Source of the DNA: Paenibacillus tyrphae | GTDB lineage: Bacteria; Bacillota; Bacilli; Paenibacillales; NBRC-103111 | Length of the DNA: 64,000 nt | NCBI RefSeq assembly: GCF_027925525.1 | Contig: NZ_BSDJ01000015.1 | Location: 94,771 to 158,770 of the forward strand | Reading direction: 5' to 3' | Translations under genes and position numbers: made by a program | The notes under the pieces: generated by a model | The model's database searches: none | Told to the model about the DNA's origin: nothing | What the model saw: only the letters and a program-made list of their open reading frames with translations | Shown here: positions 18,108-27,396 of the stretch, piece after piece | Numbering within the stretch: position 1 is the stretch's first letter | Layout of the letters: every line of letters starts with the position of its first letter

Positions 18108-18671
18108 TCTGCCCTATATCGCGTACTACCGGAATCCTGTGAATTTACCATTTTATCGGGGGCAGTATGCATCACTTATATTGATAAATCAATATCTCCA
18201 GCATTAATGAATACCCCAAAGAAATAATTGGAGTCATCCGTTCGGCTTAGGTGAGTTATGCGGAATTAGAAGCGCATGAAGGATCTCCAGCCGAGCATAA
18301 CTGCGTAATAAATATAAAAAGAATCCCGTTTTGATTCGCAAATGCTACGAGAATGAGAAAGTCCCATTTCACGTTAATCTAGCCCGTTTGCGTAACCAAA
18401 CCCTTTACGCGCCCCTGAGCGGTTAAAGCCATAAATTTCGCCCTATTTATGATACGGTTTACCGTAACGGGGCTTTCGGCGAAAATGCGAAAGGAGCTTG
18501 CCTCGCAAGCTCAGAATATTTGCTAGCCCAATCTTTGGTGTTTGGAATTGCAGTCAAGCTTGTCAGTCATCCCTACTATGATAATCATAATTCCCTACAG
18601 GTAGGTTTATTTCGCCACTTTGAGGTTTGAGCTATTTTTCGCTTGGCTCCGAATAGCTGGATTTTGTAAAG
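18108..18671. other. Non-coding stretch holding att-like copy A
   Basis: No gene was seen in these 560 bases. They contain att-like copy A (18435-18487) and, next to it, a hairpin GAGCTTGC/GCAAGCTC at 18494-18512. Confidence 0.4.
18435..18487 (-). repeat. att-like repeat, copy A
   Basis: The core TTATGATACGGTT (18447-18459) has TTTCGCCC on its left and, after TAACGGGGCTTT, CGGCGAAAAT on its right. Read on the minus strand it is AACCGTATCATAAAT, matching the 3' end of rlmH. The right arm is closely related to that of copy D. Confidence 0.75.
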
Positions 18672-18893
18672 TCATTTTTGCTTGTTTTTGAGATTATTTA
18701 GTCCTATAAATTGCTCCAGTGATTTTGGAAATATGTCTTCACCAAAATCAGACTTTCTTTTTAATGCATTCCAAATCCCTGAGCTATTTTTATCATTGGA
18801 TTCATACCCGATGGCAGATTCTAATTTCGGAATATTAAAATGTAAATTATTTAAAGAAGCCTCATTTATTAGTCTCCAATTTGTAGTTATCAT
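18672..18893 (-). CDS. Small hypothetical protein between att-like copies A and B
   Basis: 73 residues, lysine- and asparagine-rich, low GC. The frame stays open about 20 codons upstream of the ATG without a better start, and no good ribosome binding site is seen. It may be the 3' remnant of a longer gene. It is the only ORF in the 0.7-kb segment between repeats A and B. Confidence 0.4.
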   Translation of the reverse strand: MITTNWRLINEASLNNLHFNIPKLESAIGYESNDKNSSGIWNALKRKSDFGEDIFPKSLEQFIGLNNLKNKQK

Positions 18894-19011
18894 GCCTCGT
18901 TTCGTTTGATCACTCAGGGACTCAACCGAGTCTTTAATGGAACATGTAACTCGTCACCATTAGCACAATCATACCATGAAATTGGGAAACATTGTCGTTT
19001 TAGGTGGTATA

Positions 19012-19046
19012 AAAATCCCACTAAAGCCTATCTCTAGTGGGATAAA
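19012..19046 (-). terminator. Hairpin resembling an intrinsic terminator
   Basis: ATCCCACTA and TAGTGGGAT form nine pairs around an 11-base loop and are followed on the minus strand by TTTTAT. It lies downstream of the ABC-F gene, on the far side of att-like copy B. Confidence 0.5.
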
Positions 19047-19110
19047 CATATTTCTATAGCACCTTTCTTCACACTTTGGAAGGTCTCTACACCCTTCTTG
19101 TCACTCAAAT

Positions 19111-19158
19111 TTTTCGCCCTACTTATGGTACGGTTCTCCATATCATCTCTAAGGCGAA
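19111..19158 (-). repeat. att-like repeat, copy B
   Basis: TTTTCGCCCTACTTATGGTACGGTTC (core 19123-19135, one base different from the rlmH copy) with the inverted arm GGCGAA at 19153-19158. The left arm AAATTTTTCGCC matches that after rlmH (copy E) almost exactly. Confidence 0.75.
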
Positions 19159-19197
19159 TTATAGGAGACCTAGTTGGATGGTTCCGAGGGTTGTAAT

Positions 19198-20937
19198 CTA
19201 AAGTAACTTAATCAGCTCTTCCAGCTCATCAATCAATCCTTTTGCACGTTCAAAATCAGTATCTTTTAAAGCCAATTCTATTTTCATTTCAACTGATTTT
19301 TTCTTTTGTTCCGTTTCTAAATAGTCTCTATCAAAATGACTAGCATAAATCATCCGTCTAAATTTTGGCATACTCATTTTTCTAATCGTCTTATCGTCAA
19401 TAATTAAAACATAATCCATACCATTTACAACAGAATAGAAATCATGAGAAATCATGAGAATTGCACCCTTAAATTCTTTTATGGCTTTCTCCAGCGCTAT
19501 TTGTGTATAGGTATCTAAATGGCTTGTCGGTTCATCAAGAAGCAATACGTTAGCTTTACTGGCAGAAACTTTAGCCAATTGAAGTATATTTTTTTCTCCA
19601 CCAGATAAAGATTCTATCTTTTGACTAACGATCTCTCCTTCAAAGCCATAGTTGGAAAGATACAATCTGATCTCATCATAAGTTTTAAACCCCGCATCGA
19701 TGAATTCTTCTAGTATTGTATTAGAATCCTTTAGCATTTCACCTTGAAGCTGAGATAAATAAGCCACTTTAACATCAGCATTTATTTCAATTGAATCATG
19801 ATTATTTTTAAAAATCTCCCGAAGTAAGGTCGTTTTCCCGGTACCGTTTGAACCGATAATAGCTACTTTATCAGTAGATTTTATCTCAAAGTTAACATTG
19901 TCTAAAAGCAGCTCATCAAAGCCAACACTATAATTATTGACATTTACAACAATGGTATCTTCAATTTCATTATCAATACCAAAACTGATATTCGGTTGCT
20001 TAATATCAACAAATGGTGCTTTAATTCTACGCGCTTCCAATCTTTCATGAAATTTAACTCTAGCTTTTAACGTTCTCCCTCTTGATGCTTCAGAATTATT
20101 AGTTGCGATAGCTCTAAGATTATTGATGATGTTCTCGTTTCTCTCAATCTCTTCATGCTCAGCAACTGCGAGTTCTTGTAACTCAATTTTTGTCTGAAGT
20201 AATGAAAAGTTATACTCAATATATCGCCCATCAAACTCTTGGATCTCCATGTTTTCAAGGTGTATAATTTTGTTGAAACAATGATTCAATAGATATCGGC
20301 TGTGCGTAACAACTAGCAGCATTCCTTTGTGAGAATTAATAAGTTTTTTTAGCGCATTTAGGTTTTCGAAGTCTAAAAACACATCCGGTTCGTCCATAAT
20401 CATTAAGTCAGGACGATTAAGCATTTCCTTTATCACTTGAATAAGTTTGAATTCCCCGCCGCTCAGGTCGGTTACCTTAAGATCTCTTCGCTTCATGAGG
20501 TTTGCTAGACTTAGCTGCTTATGAATGTTACTTTCAAAATCATTCCCGCCCATTGCATCAAATGCGTCTAAAGCTAATTGATACTTTTCGAGTAAAGATT
20601 CTATATCTGATGAAGTTTCCATTTCCGTGCAAATCGATTGAATTTCATTTTGGATCTTTATAAATTGTTCTCCTATATATTCAAAAACTGTTGTTTCTTT
20701 AGTGTTGTCTAGTTCCGAGAACTGACTTACATATCCAATTGTGCAATCGGGGTCTATCTCTAATTTGCCATCGAAAAGATATCTTTCTGGGTCCATCAGT
20801 ATATCTATCAATGTACTTTTCCCACTACCACTTGTTCCTATAAAAGCGCAATGTTGTGCTTCATCTAACGTAAATGAAATGTTGTTATATAGTTCTTTTT
20901 GAGGAAATGAGAAGGATAAGCGTTCAGCTTTTATCAT
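19198..20937 (-). CDS. ABC-F family ATPase, candidate ribosome-protection resistance protein
   Basis: The ATG at 20937 follows AGAAAGG and gives 579 residues. Two ABC domains are fused without membrane segments. Domain 1 has GTSGSGKST, LSGGEFKLIQ and DLMIMDEPDVFLD. Domain 2 has GSNGTGKTT, LSGGEKNILQLAK and VLLLDEPTSHLD. A charged helical linker lies between them (about residues 230-310), and a coiled C-terminal tail is present. This is the ABC-F plan, in which the linker reaches the ribosomal peptidyl transferase centre. Sequence style and low GC suggest an antibiotic-resistance member (Lsa/Vga/CplR-like), but the drug class cannot be read from sequence. It lies in the 4.1-kb segment bounded by att-like copies B and C. 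Confidence 0.88.
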   Translation of the reverse strand: MIKAERLSFSFPQKELYNNISFTLDEAQHCAFIGTSGSGKSTLIDILMDPERYLFDGKLEIDPDCTIGYVSQFSELDNTKETTVFEYIGEQFIKIQNEIQSICTEMETSSDIESLLEKYQLALDAFDAMGGNDFESNIHKQLSLANLMKRRDLKVTDLSGGEFKLIQVIKEMLNRPDLMIMDEPDVFLDFENLNALKKLINSHKGMLLVVTHSRYLLNHCFNKIIHLENMEIQEFDGRYIEYNFSLLQTKIELQELAVAEHEEIERNENIINNLRAIATNNSEASRGRTLKARVKFHERLEARRIKAPFVDIKQPNISFGIDNEIEDTIVVNVNNYSVGFDELLLDNVNFEIKSTDKVAIIGSNGTGKTTLLREIFKNNHDSIEINADVKVAYLSQLQGEMLKDSNTILEEFIDAGFKTYDEIRLYLSNYGFEGEIVSQKIESLSGGEKNILQLAKVSASKANVLLLDEPTSHLDTYTQIALEKAIKEFKGAILMISHDFYSVVNGMDYVLIIDDKTIRKMSMPKFRRMIYASHFDRDYLETEQKKKSVEMKIELALKDTDFERAKGLIDELEELIKLL

Positions 20938-21245
20938 AGTATTACCTTTCTTTATAACTAAAATAGTGATTATCATTAGATGTTTTGCAGAACATAGGTT
21001 TTACAACCAACTTCAATCCATTGGTATCCCCTCTGATTCCGGAATTCCCCACGTTCCATACCTGCCGGAATAGATCAATCCTACTCCAGTGTAACAGGAA
21101 TCCCATACAAGTATCCCTTTGACCGTTCTAATAAAACCATCTGGCCGTCTGGCCAAGTTGTCCAGGGAAGGCATGGTTGAACATACTCTCCAACGTGCCG
21201 CTATTTGTAGTCAACGCTGAGAGGTATCGAGAGAGCCCTTCTCTC
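20938..21245. other. Intergenic region between two ABC-F genes
   Basis: About 308 bases between two same-strand ABC-F genes. It probably holds the promoter and leader of the downstream gene. I see no clear gene, riboswitch or leader peptide in it. Confidence 0.4.
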
Positions 21246-22820
21246 TTACAGGCTCTGTTCGGTCACTCCCGTTACAGGATCGAAGGTCAGCATCTTGGTC
21301 CCGATCTTATCGATGAAGAAGCGATCATGGCTTACCGTAATGACCGCGCCGGGAAAATGGATCAGAGCTTGCTCCATTACCTGTATGCTCGTGAGGTCCA
21401 GATGGTTGGTCGGCTCGTCCAAGATAATAACGGCCGCACCCGAGAGAAGACACTTAGCCAGAGCCACCCGAGCCTTCTGCCCGCCGGACAGATTGCCGAT
21501 CGCCTTGCTTAGATCCGCCTCCGAGAATTGCAGCATAGCTAGGAATTTGTTCACCTTTTTGCGCGGAGCGTCCAATCCCAATCCATACGTATTCACCGCG
21601 TGGCTGACGGTATCCTTAGGATCAAGTTCCTCCCACATCCGGTTGAAGTAGGCATAGTTAACGCCTTTCTCCCAGACAACCTCCCCGGAAACCGGCTTCT
21701 CCTGCCCGGAAAGCGCCTTAATGAGTGTGGACTTCCCGCTTCCGTTCGGTCCCACGATGACCAAACGATCTTCCTTCTGAATATCGAAGCTAACGTTCTC
21801 GAAGATCTGTCTACCCTCGTATGTCTGCCCGATCTTCTTCACTTCGCATAGCTTGTCCGGGAAGCGCAACCTCTCGTAGATATCGGTAATCAGCACGTTA
21901 ACGGGATGCGGCTCTATCCGCTTCTTGTTATCCGCCAGCTTACGCGAGAGTCGGTCCTTGGAACCGGAATTCCGGTTCGCGCGATCGTCGATCGCCTCGG
22001 ATTCCATGAGCAGCAGCTCTTCCTCCCACTCGAACTGGCGGTCCAGCTCCTTCTTGCGCATCTTCTTCTTACGGACGTAATCGGTGTAATTGCCTTCGTA
22101 TTCCTGAAAATGATAGTTCTCGATCTCGATCGTACGCGTGACGACCTTGTCGATAAATTGCCGATCATGCGACACCAGAATCATGGCTCCCTTGAATCGG
22201 TACAGCCACTGCTCCAGCCATGCGATCCCTTCCATATCCAAGTAATTCGTCGGCTCGTCGAGCAGAACGACATCAGGCAGCTCGATTAGCATCTTCGCAA
22301 GCGCCGCGCGGTTACGCCATCCTCCGGATAACTCATCGATTGGCTGGTTGCGGGATCTGTCTTTAAACCCTAACTTCGTAAGGACCGTATTAATCTCGAC
22401 GGAAACGTTCCAGCCATCGAGATGATCCATTTGTTCGAATAACTCCGCTTGCCTTGCTAACAGCGCATTCATCTCGCGATCATCTGTAACCATGCTCAGC
22501 TTATCTCCGACCTCTTGCAGCTCTCGTTCGATAAGGGCAACCTCCTCGAAGCACGCTTCCAGTTCTTGCTGAACGGACAGGCTTCCGCTGAGTTCCGAGA
22601 ATTGCGAAAAATATCCGATTCGCACCTGAGGATCTATTTCTACTCTGCCGGACGTCGGCTCTTCCTTGCCCATGATGAGCTTAAATACCGTTGACTTACC
22701 GGCGCCGTTCCGTCCGATTAGGCCGATACGTTCCCCTTGCATAACTCGAAAATAAATGTCGCGAAAGATCATAGACTCTTCGTACTTCTTCGTGACGTTC
22801 TCCAACCGTATTACGCTCAT
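21246..22820 (-). CDS. ABC-F family ATPase
   Basis: The ATG at 22820 (GAAGGG at good spacing) gives 524 residues. The two ABC cassettes are complete: GRNGAGKST, DELSGGWRNR, VVLLDEPTNYLD; then GPNGSGKST, NLSGGQKARVALAK and VIILDEPTNHLD. The linker contains the KKKMRKKELDRQFEWEEE helix. It is more like housekeeping ABC-F translation factors than the neighbouring one, but some macrolide or lincosamide resistance proteins share these features. It is a cytoplasmic, ribosome-associated ATPase. Two CTCTAGAG palindromes lie in its promoter region. Confidence 0.9.
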   Translation of the reverse strand: MSVIRLENVTKKYEESMIFRDIYFRVMQGERIGLIGRNGAGKSTVFKLIMGKEEPTSGRVEIDPQVRIGYFSQFSELSGSLSVQQELEACFEEVALIERELQEVGDKLSMVTDDREMNALLARQAELFEQMDHLDGWNVSVEINTVLTKLGFKDRSRNQPIDELSGGWRNRAALAKMLIELPDVVLLDEPTNYLDMEGIAWLEQWLYRFKGAMILVSHDRQFIDKVVTRTIEIENYHFQEYEGNYTDYVRKKKMRKKELDRQFEWEEELLLMESEAIDDRANRNSGSKDRLSRKLADNKKRIEPHPVNVLITDIYERLRFPDKLCEVKKIGQTYEGRQIFENVSFDIQKEDRLVIVGPNGSGKSTLIKALSGQEKPVSGEVVWEKGVNYAYFNRMWEELDPKDTVSHAVNTYGLGLDAPRKKVNKFLAMLQFSEADLSKAIGNLSGGQKARVALAKCLLSGAAVIILDEPTNHLDLTSIQVMEQALIHFPGAVITVSHDRFFIDKIGTKMLTFDPVTGVTEQSL

Positions 22821-22843
22821 GGCTATCACCCTTCTGATTTCAA

Positions 22844-22896
22844 CACTCTAGAGTGATTATACCACCCTCGCCTTAAGGATACTTCACGCTCTAGAG
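22844..22896 (-). promoter_or_regulatory. Promoter with palindromic CTCTAGAG sites
   Basis: A 12-base perfect palindrome CACTCTAGAGTG (22844-22855) directly follows an extended -10 (TGGTATAAT, minus strand, 22856-22864). A second CTCTAGAG lies at 22889-22896. The position over the transcription start suits a repressor site for the ABC-F gene. Confidence 0.45.
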
Positions 22897-22988
22897 AGAT
22901 CCCATAAATGAGCTTGCATATTAACACCAATTAGTGTAATATAAGTGATCTGGCGAACGTTAAAGGTTACTATACTTTGTTATTCTAT

Positions 22989-23065
<77 letters not shown>

Positions 23066-23097
23066 ACTTACAATTTTGTCTCGACACATATATGAGA

Positions 23098-23136
23098 ATG
23101 CCTTTAAATCACTGATGTGGCTTAAAGGCATTTTTG
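23098..23136 (+). terminator. Intrinsic terminator after the initiator tRNA
   Basis: ATGCCTTTAA and TTAAAGGCAT form a ten-pair stem followed by TTTTTG, 33 bases after the tRNA. Confidence 0.8.
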
Positions 23137-23190
23137 CGTTATCTTATATATTTATGGATACTGTATATGCCCTGCGAGGAAACGAGCAAG

Positions 23191-23237
23191 TTGCTCTTAT
23201 TTGTGATACGGTTCACTTATCGCCAAAAAGGCGAAAT
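23191..23237 (-). repeat. att-like repeat, copy C
   Basis: The core TTGTGATACGGTT (23201-23213) has the inverted arm GGCGAAAT at 23230-23237. The left TTTTCGCC arm is absent (TTGCTCTTA instead). This is the most diverged of the five copies. Confidence 0.6.
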
Positions 23238-23494
23238 CGCATGGCGCCGCAGCAAGTAGGTTTCGCCTGAATTGGGGCATCTTCTGCCTATTGAACGCAA
23301 CTGCAACTTATTCTCATCAATTGAATCTCGTCAAAACCTGTGCTGATCACTTATGCATGACCTCACCAGTACGAGCGAAACCATACAGGAGTGCCTATAC
23401 CGTCACCATATTCGGCGGATCTGACACCGACCCTCAGGATCACAACAAACCGGAAGTTATTATAGCATCGATCCTAGGAGTGCCGACGGAAGTG

Positions 23495-23980
23495 CTAATT
23501 ATGACTAATTTTGATTTCGAGCAGCTCATACTGAAGATTGCCCATCGGCGCGTTTACGTTAATTATATCCCCTACCTTTTTGCCCAAAAGACCCTTTCCG
23601 AGCGGGCTTTCGTAAGATATTTTGTTCTCCGCTACATTCGCTTCAGCCGGACCGACAATGCGGTATTCAATCCTCTCGGCAAATTCAATATCATTCAAGA
23701 TCACATAAGAACCTACGCCGACTTCATTCAAGTCCACACTGTCCGCACTCACGACTCGTGCCCGCTTTATCATCCGCTCCAGGACCAAAATCCGGGTTTC
23801 CATGTGCGATTGATCATCCTTGGCAGAATGGTACTCACTGTTTTCTTTAAGATCGCCATAACTAATCGCCACTTTCAACCGCTCCGCCAACTCCTTACGC
23901 TTGACCGTCTTGAGCTCGTTGAGTTCTTCCTCTATCTGCTCCAAGCCCTCTTGCGTCAATATTACTTCATCTTTATTCAT
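23495..23980 (-). CDS. greA: Transcription elongation factor GreA
   Basis: From ATG 23980 (GAGGG eight bases upstream) the protein has 161 residues, the normal length. The N-terminal coiled coil carries the acidic tip SYGDLKENSEYHSAKDDQ, which stimulates cleavage of backtracked RNA in RNA polymerase. The C-terminal FKBP-like domain (KISYESPLGKGLLGKKVGDI) follows. It lies in the 1.9-kb segment between att-like copies C and D, away from its usual genomic context, so it may be a second copy in this genome (inference). Confidence 0.93.
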   Translation of the reverse strand: MNKDEVILTQEGLEQIEEELNELKTVKRKELAERLKVAISYGDLKENSEYHSAKDDQSHMETRILVLERMIKRARVVSADSVDLNEVGVGSYVILNDIEFAERIEYRIVGPAEANVAENKISYESPLGKGLLGKKVGDIINVNAPMGNLQYELLEIKISHN

Positions 23981-24112
23981 AGTTTCAGCCCTCATTCCCT
24001 GTAGTCTATACCATATTACCTTACTTGGAGCGCAATAGCTAAAATAGTTATTGGATATTTGGATGGCAGAAAATTGGGCGGCGCGAAATTCGGATGGACC
24101 GAGCTAAGCGTC

Positions 24113-24982
24113 TTATTTTTCTATCGGTTCTGTTAACTCTCTTTTCAGTAAAGCAATTTCATGTTTATACGGAGGGTTTTTATATTTAATAGGTCCTATA
24201 GATGGGGTTTCGAGCAGTTTGGGGATATTAGAAAGTTGAGGATGGTGAACAATATAGTCTAAGGCTTGCAGACCTATAAGTCCATGTCCGATATTCTCAT
24301 GCCGATCTTTACGGGAGCCGCGTTCGTTCTTGGAATCATTAATGTGAAGCACCTTTAACCGATTAAGCCCAATGATGCGATCGAACTGATCAATCACGCC
24401 GTCAAAGTCATGGACAATATCGTATCCGGCATCATGAACGTGGCAAGTGTCCAAGCAAATTGAAAGACACTCATTGTTGGTTACTCCGTTTATAATGCGA
24501 GCCAGTTCCTCAAAGCGAACGCCACATTCCGTGCCTTTACCGGCCATCGTCTCTAACGAGATTTGAACTTTTTCATTCCGGGTAAGAACTTCATTAAGCC
24601 CCTTAATGATCTTGTTAAGTCCCTTGTCTACTCCTTCTCCAACGTGTGATCCGGGATGCATAACAATCTGTTCCGAACCCAATGCTTCCGTCCGTTCCAT
24701 TTCATCGCGCATAAAGGCAATGCTATGACTGAATACTTGATTGTTCCTAGAATTCCCCAGATTGACCAGGAAAGGAGCGTGAACAACAATATTGCTGATT
24801 CCATGCTCTTTCATATGCGCATGCCCCTCTAGAATCTTGTAATCAGAGATCGGTTTTCTTTTAGTATTTTGTGGAGCACCGGTGTATATCAGGAATGTAT
24901 TCGCTCCATAAGAAGCAGCCTCTTTGCTGGCTTTAAGTAACATCTCCTTGCCGCCCATGGATACGTGACTTCCGATTAGCAT
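24113..24982 (-). CDS. nfo: Endonuclease IV (AP endonuclease)
   Basis: A 289-residue TIM-barrel enzyme cutting DNA at abasic sites. Metal-binding motifs are intact: [53 protein letters not shown] and LLETPS. It begins with the family signature [11 protein letters not shown]. It is cytoplasmic and acts in base-excision repair, also during spore outgrowth in Bacilli. It shares the segment between att-like copies C and D with greA, on the same strand. Confidence 0.95.
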   Translation of the reverse strand: MLIGSHVSMGGKEMLLKASKEAASYGANTFLIYTGAPQNTKRKPISDYKILEGHAHMKEHGISNIVVHAPFLVNLGNSRNNQVFSHSIAFMRDEMERTEALGSEQIVMHPGSHVGEGVDKGLNKIIKGLNEVLTRNEKVQISLETMAGKGTECGVRFEELARIINGVTNNECLSICLDTCHVHDAGYDIVHDFDGVIDQFDRIIGLNRLKVLHINDSKNERGSRKDRHENIGHGLIGLQALDYIVHHPQLSNIPKLLETPSIGPIKYKNPPYKHEIALLKRELTEPIEK

Positions 24983-25644
24983 GTATTATCCCCCGAATTC
25001 CGCATTTCGTTTAACAGATTATTTTCAGCGTTTACGGGAAGAGAGGATGTTATACATCAGGCAATTAACAACTGACAAACTGAAACGACAGCGTTCGACC
25101 CTAGTCCACAACACCCTATCTGGCGCTCCCCCTTAATTTTCGCCTCACTTATGATACGGTTCATCTTAACGGGTCTATCGGCGAAAAATGCGCCTAAATG
25201 TGACGCCGGCGGCATTCCCGGCTTCAAAAGCAACTAGAGTTTTTGCAGTTAAGCTCTGCAACGTAGAACTTACCGAACTACTGCCAAAAACCACGAGAGC
25301 CGAAGCAGCGGGGCAAGTTCTTCATAACCCCTTCCCAATCGTTCACAGGAGTCAGGTTTGTAATTAATCCCGCTCCTCCCTTATGCTTTTCTCGTATACG
25401 CACTTGTACAATATGGAGGGTGAGGATTATTGGAGTAAATATGGAAATCTCCCCGGTTAGACCCCTACCTTCCGTTTAATATGTATAGGTCTAATGGACT
25501 AGAAAATTTAACTTCTTTTTGCTTATATTTCTTCCATCATATCACATAATGGAAAATGGTGGGTAGTTTCGTCGGTTTATCTCAGCTCTCTAGACACTAG
25601 CTGATGAGCTTACTTCCGTATGCCCTCAGCTCAATTTTTCGCCG
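24983..25644. other. Gene-free stretch between nfo and rlmH with att-like copies
   Basis: No supported gene in 660 bases. It contains att-like copy D and the 3'-flanking arm of copy E. The core-to-core distance between D and E is exactly 500 bases, so this looks like a minimal, gene-free segment between two att sites. Confidence 0.6.
25137..25190 (-). repeat. att-like repeat, copy D
   Basis: TTTTCGCCTCACTTATGATACGGTTC (core 25149-25161) followed by TAACGGGTCTATCGGCGAAAAA. The core is identical to the rlmH copy. The far arm (AACGGG, C(T/A)(T/A)TCGGCGAAAA) matches copy A. Confidence 0.8.
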
Positions 25645-25662
25645 TCACTTATGATACGGTTC
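25635..25662 (-). repeat. att-like repeat, copy E (rlmH 3' end)
   Basis: TTTTTCGCCGTCACTTATGATACGGTTC; the core (25649-25661) is the complement of the codons for the rlmH C-terminus EPYHK, and the stop is inside the repeat. The arm GGCGAAAAATT continues after the stop. By analogy with staphylococcal SCC sites this is the attB-like end. Confidence 0.7.
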
Positions 25663-26124
25663 CCCCCGCATTATCTTAAACGCCCGATACACCTGCTCCA
25701 CCAGCACCAGCCGCATAAGCTGGTGCGGCAGCGTCATGCGCCCGAACGACAGCTTGAGGTCCGCGCGTGCAAGCACTTCTGGGGCAAGCCCCAGCGAGCC
25801 TCCGATAACAAAAGCCACGTGGCTGCGCCCATACGTGGCAAGGTCTTGCACCTGCCGCGCGAGCTCCTCGCTCGACAGCGGCTTCCCGTCGATGGCTAAA
25901 GCCACGACGTAAGCGTCGGCGTGCAGCTTCGCGAGAATGCGCTCGCCCTCGCGCTGTTTCACCTGCACCTCCTCCGCGGCGCTCATGGATTCCGGCGCCT
26001 TCTCGTCCGGTACTTCGACAATCTGCACCTTGGCATACGGCCCCAAACGCTTGACGTACTCGGCGATCCCCTGTACCAGATAATTCTCCTTCAATTTCCC
26101 TACAGTGATAATCTGAATATTCAT
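25645..26124 (-). CDS. rlmH: 23S rRNA (pseudouridine-1915-N3) methyltransferase RlmH
   Basis: A 159-residue SPOUT methyltransferase, the usual length. It begins [13 protein letters not shown], has the knotted SAM site ([20 protein letters not shown]) and ends in the conserved IMRGEPYHK. Methylates a pseudouridine in 23S helix 69. The gene matters here because its 3' codons coincide with the repeat found four more times downstream; in staphylococci this same spot is the integration site of SCC elements. The coding sequence is intact. Confidence 0.96.
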   Translation of the reverse strand: MNIQIITVGKLKENYLVQGIAEYVKRLGPYAKVQIVEVPDEKAPESMSAAEEVQVKQREGERILAKLHADAYVVALAIDGKPLSSEELARQVQDLATYGRSHVAFVIGGSLGLAPEVLARADLKLSFGRMTLPHQLMRLVLVEQVYRAFKIMRGEPYHK

Positions 26125-26291
26125 CCGCTTGCTCTTCCTCTCTCGTCTACCCTTTACTTGTCCTGTTCGAGGTGTCGTGGAGTTTCTTCACCTTTTCATT
26201 GTTCTCTCCAAAGAAACTTTAACTTAACAAGAAACAAATGTGATATTATGTAAATTGAACTATATTATTACTCGAAAGAAGGTAAAAAACA

Positions 26292-27008
26292 ATGGCCCTT
26301 AACCGCATACTTGCCATTCTGGCCGCTTCTTTCGCAGCTCTAACACTCGCTGCTTCCCCAGCCGCTACAGCGCCAAACTTGGGAAACGCTCCCGTCTCAA
26401 ATGAACAAGTAGCCACCCCAACTGTACCTGTTATTGTCGGCAAGCCCCAAGGTCAGAATAACCTTGCCATTGCCTTTGTTGATCAAGCGTTAAAGGGAAA
26501 TGACTCGACGCTTCTTACTCCCCAAGGCAATCTAACGGAGCGGTACGCCTATTCGACGTACTCCATTCCTTATAAAGTTATAGAAGAAGGCAACGACATT
26601 ATCGGGCCAAGGGAACAAGATTCCTTCTTGTGTAGCGCTCCAAATGGCGGCACTACTACCATTGTAAATCCGGTTGAAGTTCGCGCCAACGTCCAGATTC
26701 AATCTAACGTCGGCATTGAACTAAGAAAACTCATCAATCTCGTATGGACTGGTCAGACGAACGGATCATTTAAACACACCTATTCCAAAGCAAAAGTATA
26801 CTCTGCTCCGGAATCCGTTCATAACCATCGTGATTATTACGGTGCGATCCAGTATGATTTAGGAACAACCGTTGTGAATCGAACCGACATTTACCATGTA
26901 TATAGCGGAGATCGAATCCTCTATACTGCCACCTATGACCGCGGCCAACAAAGAATCAACGTCAAAATCCCCAAAGCCGTTGAATACGCCAAAGACTTCT
27001 ACTTGTAA
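26292..27008 (+). CDS. Secreted protein of unknown function
   Basis: A 238-residue protein with a clear signal peptide (LNRILAILAASFAALTLAAS, cleavage likely near ATA-P). GAAGG precedes the ATG. The mature part is polar with no transmembrane segment. It has one cysteine (FLCSAPNGG) and beta-type strands (NVQIQSNVGIELRKLINLVW). I do not recognise the family. It is the only plus-strand gene in this stretch and is convergent with yyzF, with large hairpins in between. Confidence 0.75.
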   Translation: MALNRILAILAASFAALTLAASPAATAPNLGNAPVSNEQVATPTVPVIVGKPQGQNNLAIAFVDQALKGNDSTLLTPQGNLTERYAYSTYSIPYKVIEEGNDIIGPREQDSFLCSAPNGGTTTIVNPVEVRANVQIQSNVGIELRKLINLVWTGQTNGSFKHTYSKAKVYSAPESVHNHRDYYGAIQYDLGTTVVNRTDIYHVYSGDRILYTATYDRGQQRINVKIPKAVEYAKDFYL

Positions 27009-27038
27009 AATCACCGCCGCTGCACCATAACCAGCTAT

Positions 27039-27151
27039 AAGAAAAACTTCTATCGAAGTCTATTCATGGATGAGCGACCGCGGTTTAACGGAAGTTTTTC
27101 TTGAGATATAGAATTTGTTCAGCTTCGCTGAAAATTTATAAATTCTATATC
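27039..27151. repeat. Two tandem perfect inverted repeats
   Basis: First pair: AAGAAAAACTTC (27039-27050) and GAAGTTTTTCTT (27091-27102). Second pair: GATATAGAATTT (27105-27116) and AAATTCTATATC (27140-27151), with an inner stem TTCAGC/GCTGAA (27118-27132). They lie between convergent genes and probably help end transcription, though no T tract directly follows the second stem on either strand. Confidence 0.6.
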
Positions 27152-27228
27152 GTTAAAAAAAAGGAAGGCCGCACCAAGCCAGCCCTCCGACAATCATTCT
27201 ATATTTATCTCCATACCTCGACAAACTC

Positions 27229-27396
27229 CTACACAACCAGGAAACGCCCCGGCTCGGCACACCGTTCGCAATGCGGAGGCGGGTCCCAGCCTGTAAACTT
27301 TACTTCCTCCAAGTCCACGATATCCGGCGCGTCCTCGTATTCGTCCACGAACATATCGATGGCCAGCTCTAGGTGCTCTTTACAAACTACATGCAT
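27229..27396 (-). CDS. yyzF: CxxH/CxxC small protein YyzF
   Basis: A 55-residue protein beginning MHVVCKEHLELAIDMFVDEY and ending with a PPHCERCAEPGRFLVV tail. The CKEH and CERC pairs (CxxH and CxxC) form a likely single zinc site, the mark of the YyzF family found beside htrA/rlmH in Bacilli. A run AAAAAGGGG precedes the start. Function unknown. It follows htrA on the same strand. Confidence 0.88.
   Translation of the reverse strand: MHVVCKEHLELAIDMFVDEYEDAPDIVDLEEVKFTGWDPPPHCERCAEPGRFLVV

Larger units (their letters stand above)
23066..23494. other. Non-coding stretch between tRNA and greA
   Basis: These 430 bases hold the tRNA terminator and att-like copy C. I saw no supported gene. Confidence 0.4.

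Noticed and set aside
1..18430. Further att-like copies left of copy A
   Set aside because: I looked for the core (TTATGATACGGTT and close variants) by eye and found none. The next boundary, if any, is left of the window.
23291..24004. Plus-strand 237-codon frame opposite greA
   Set aside because: Antisense to greA; low-complexity translation and no start signal.
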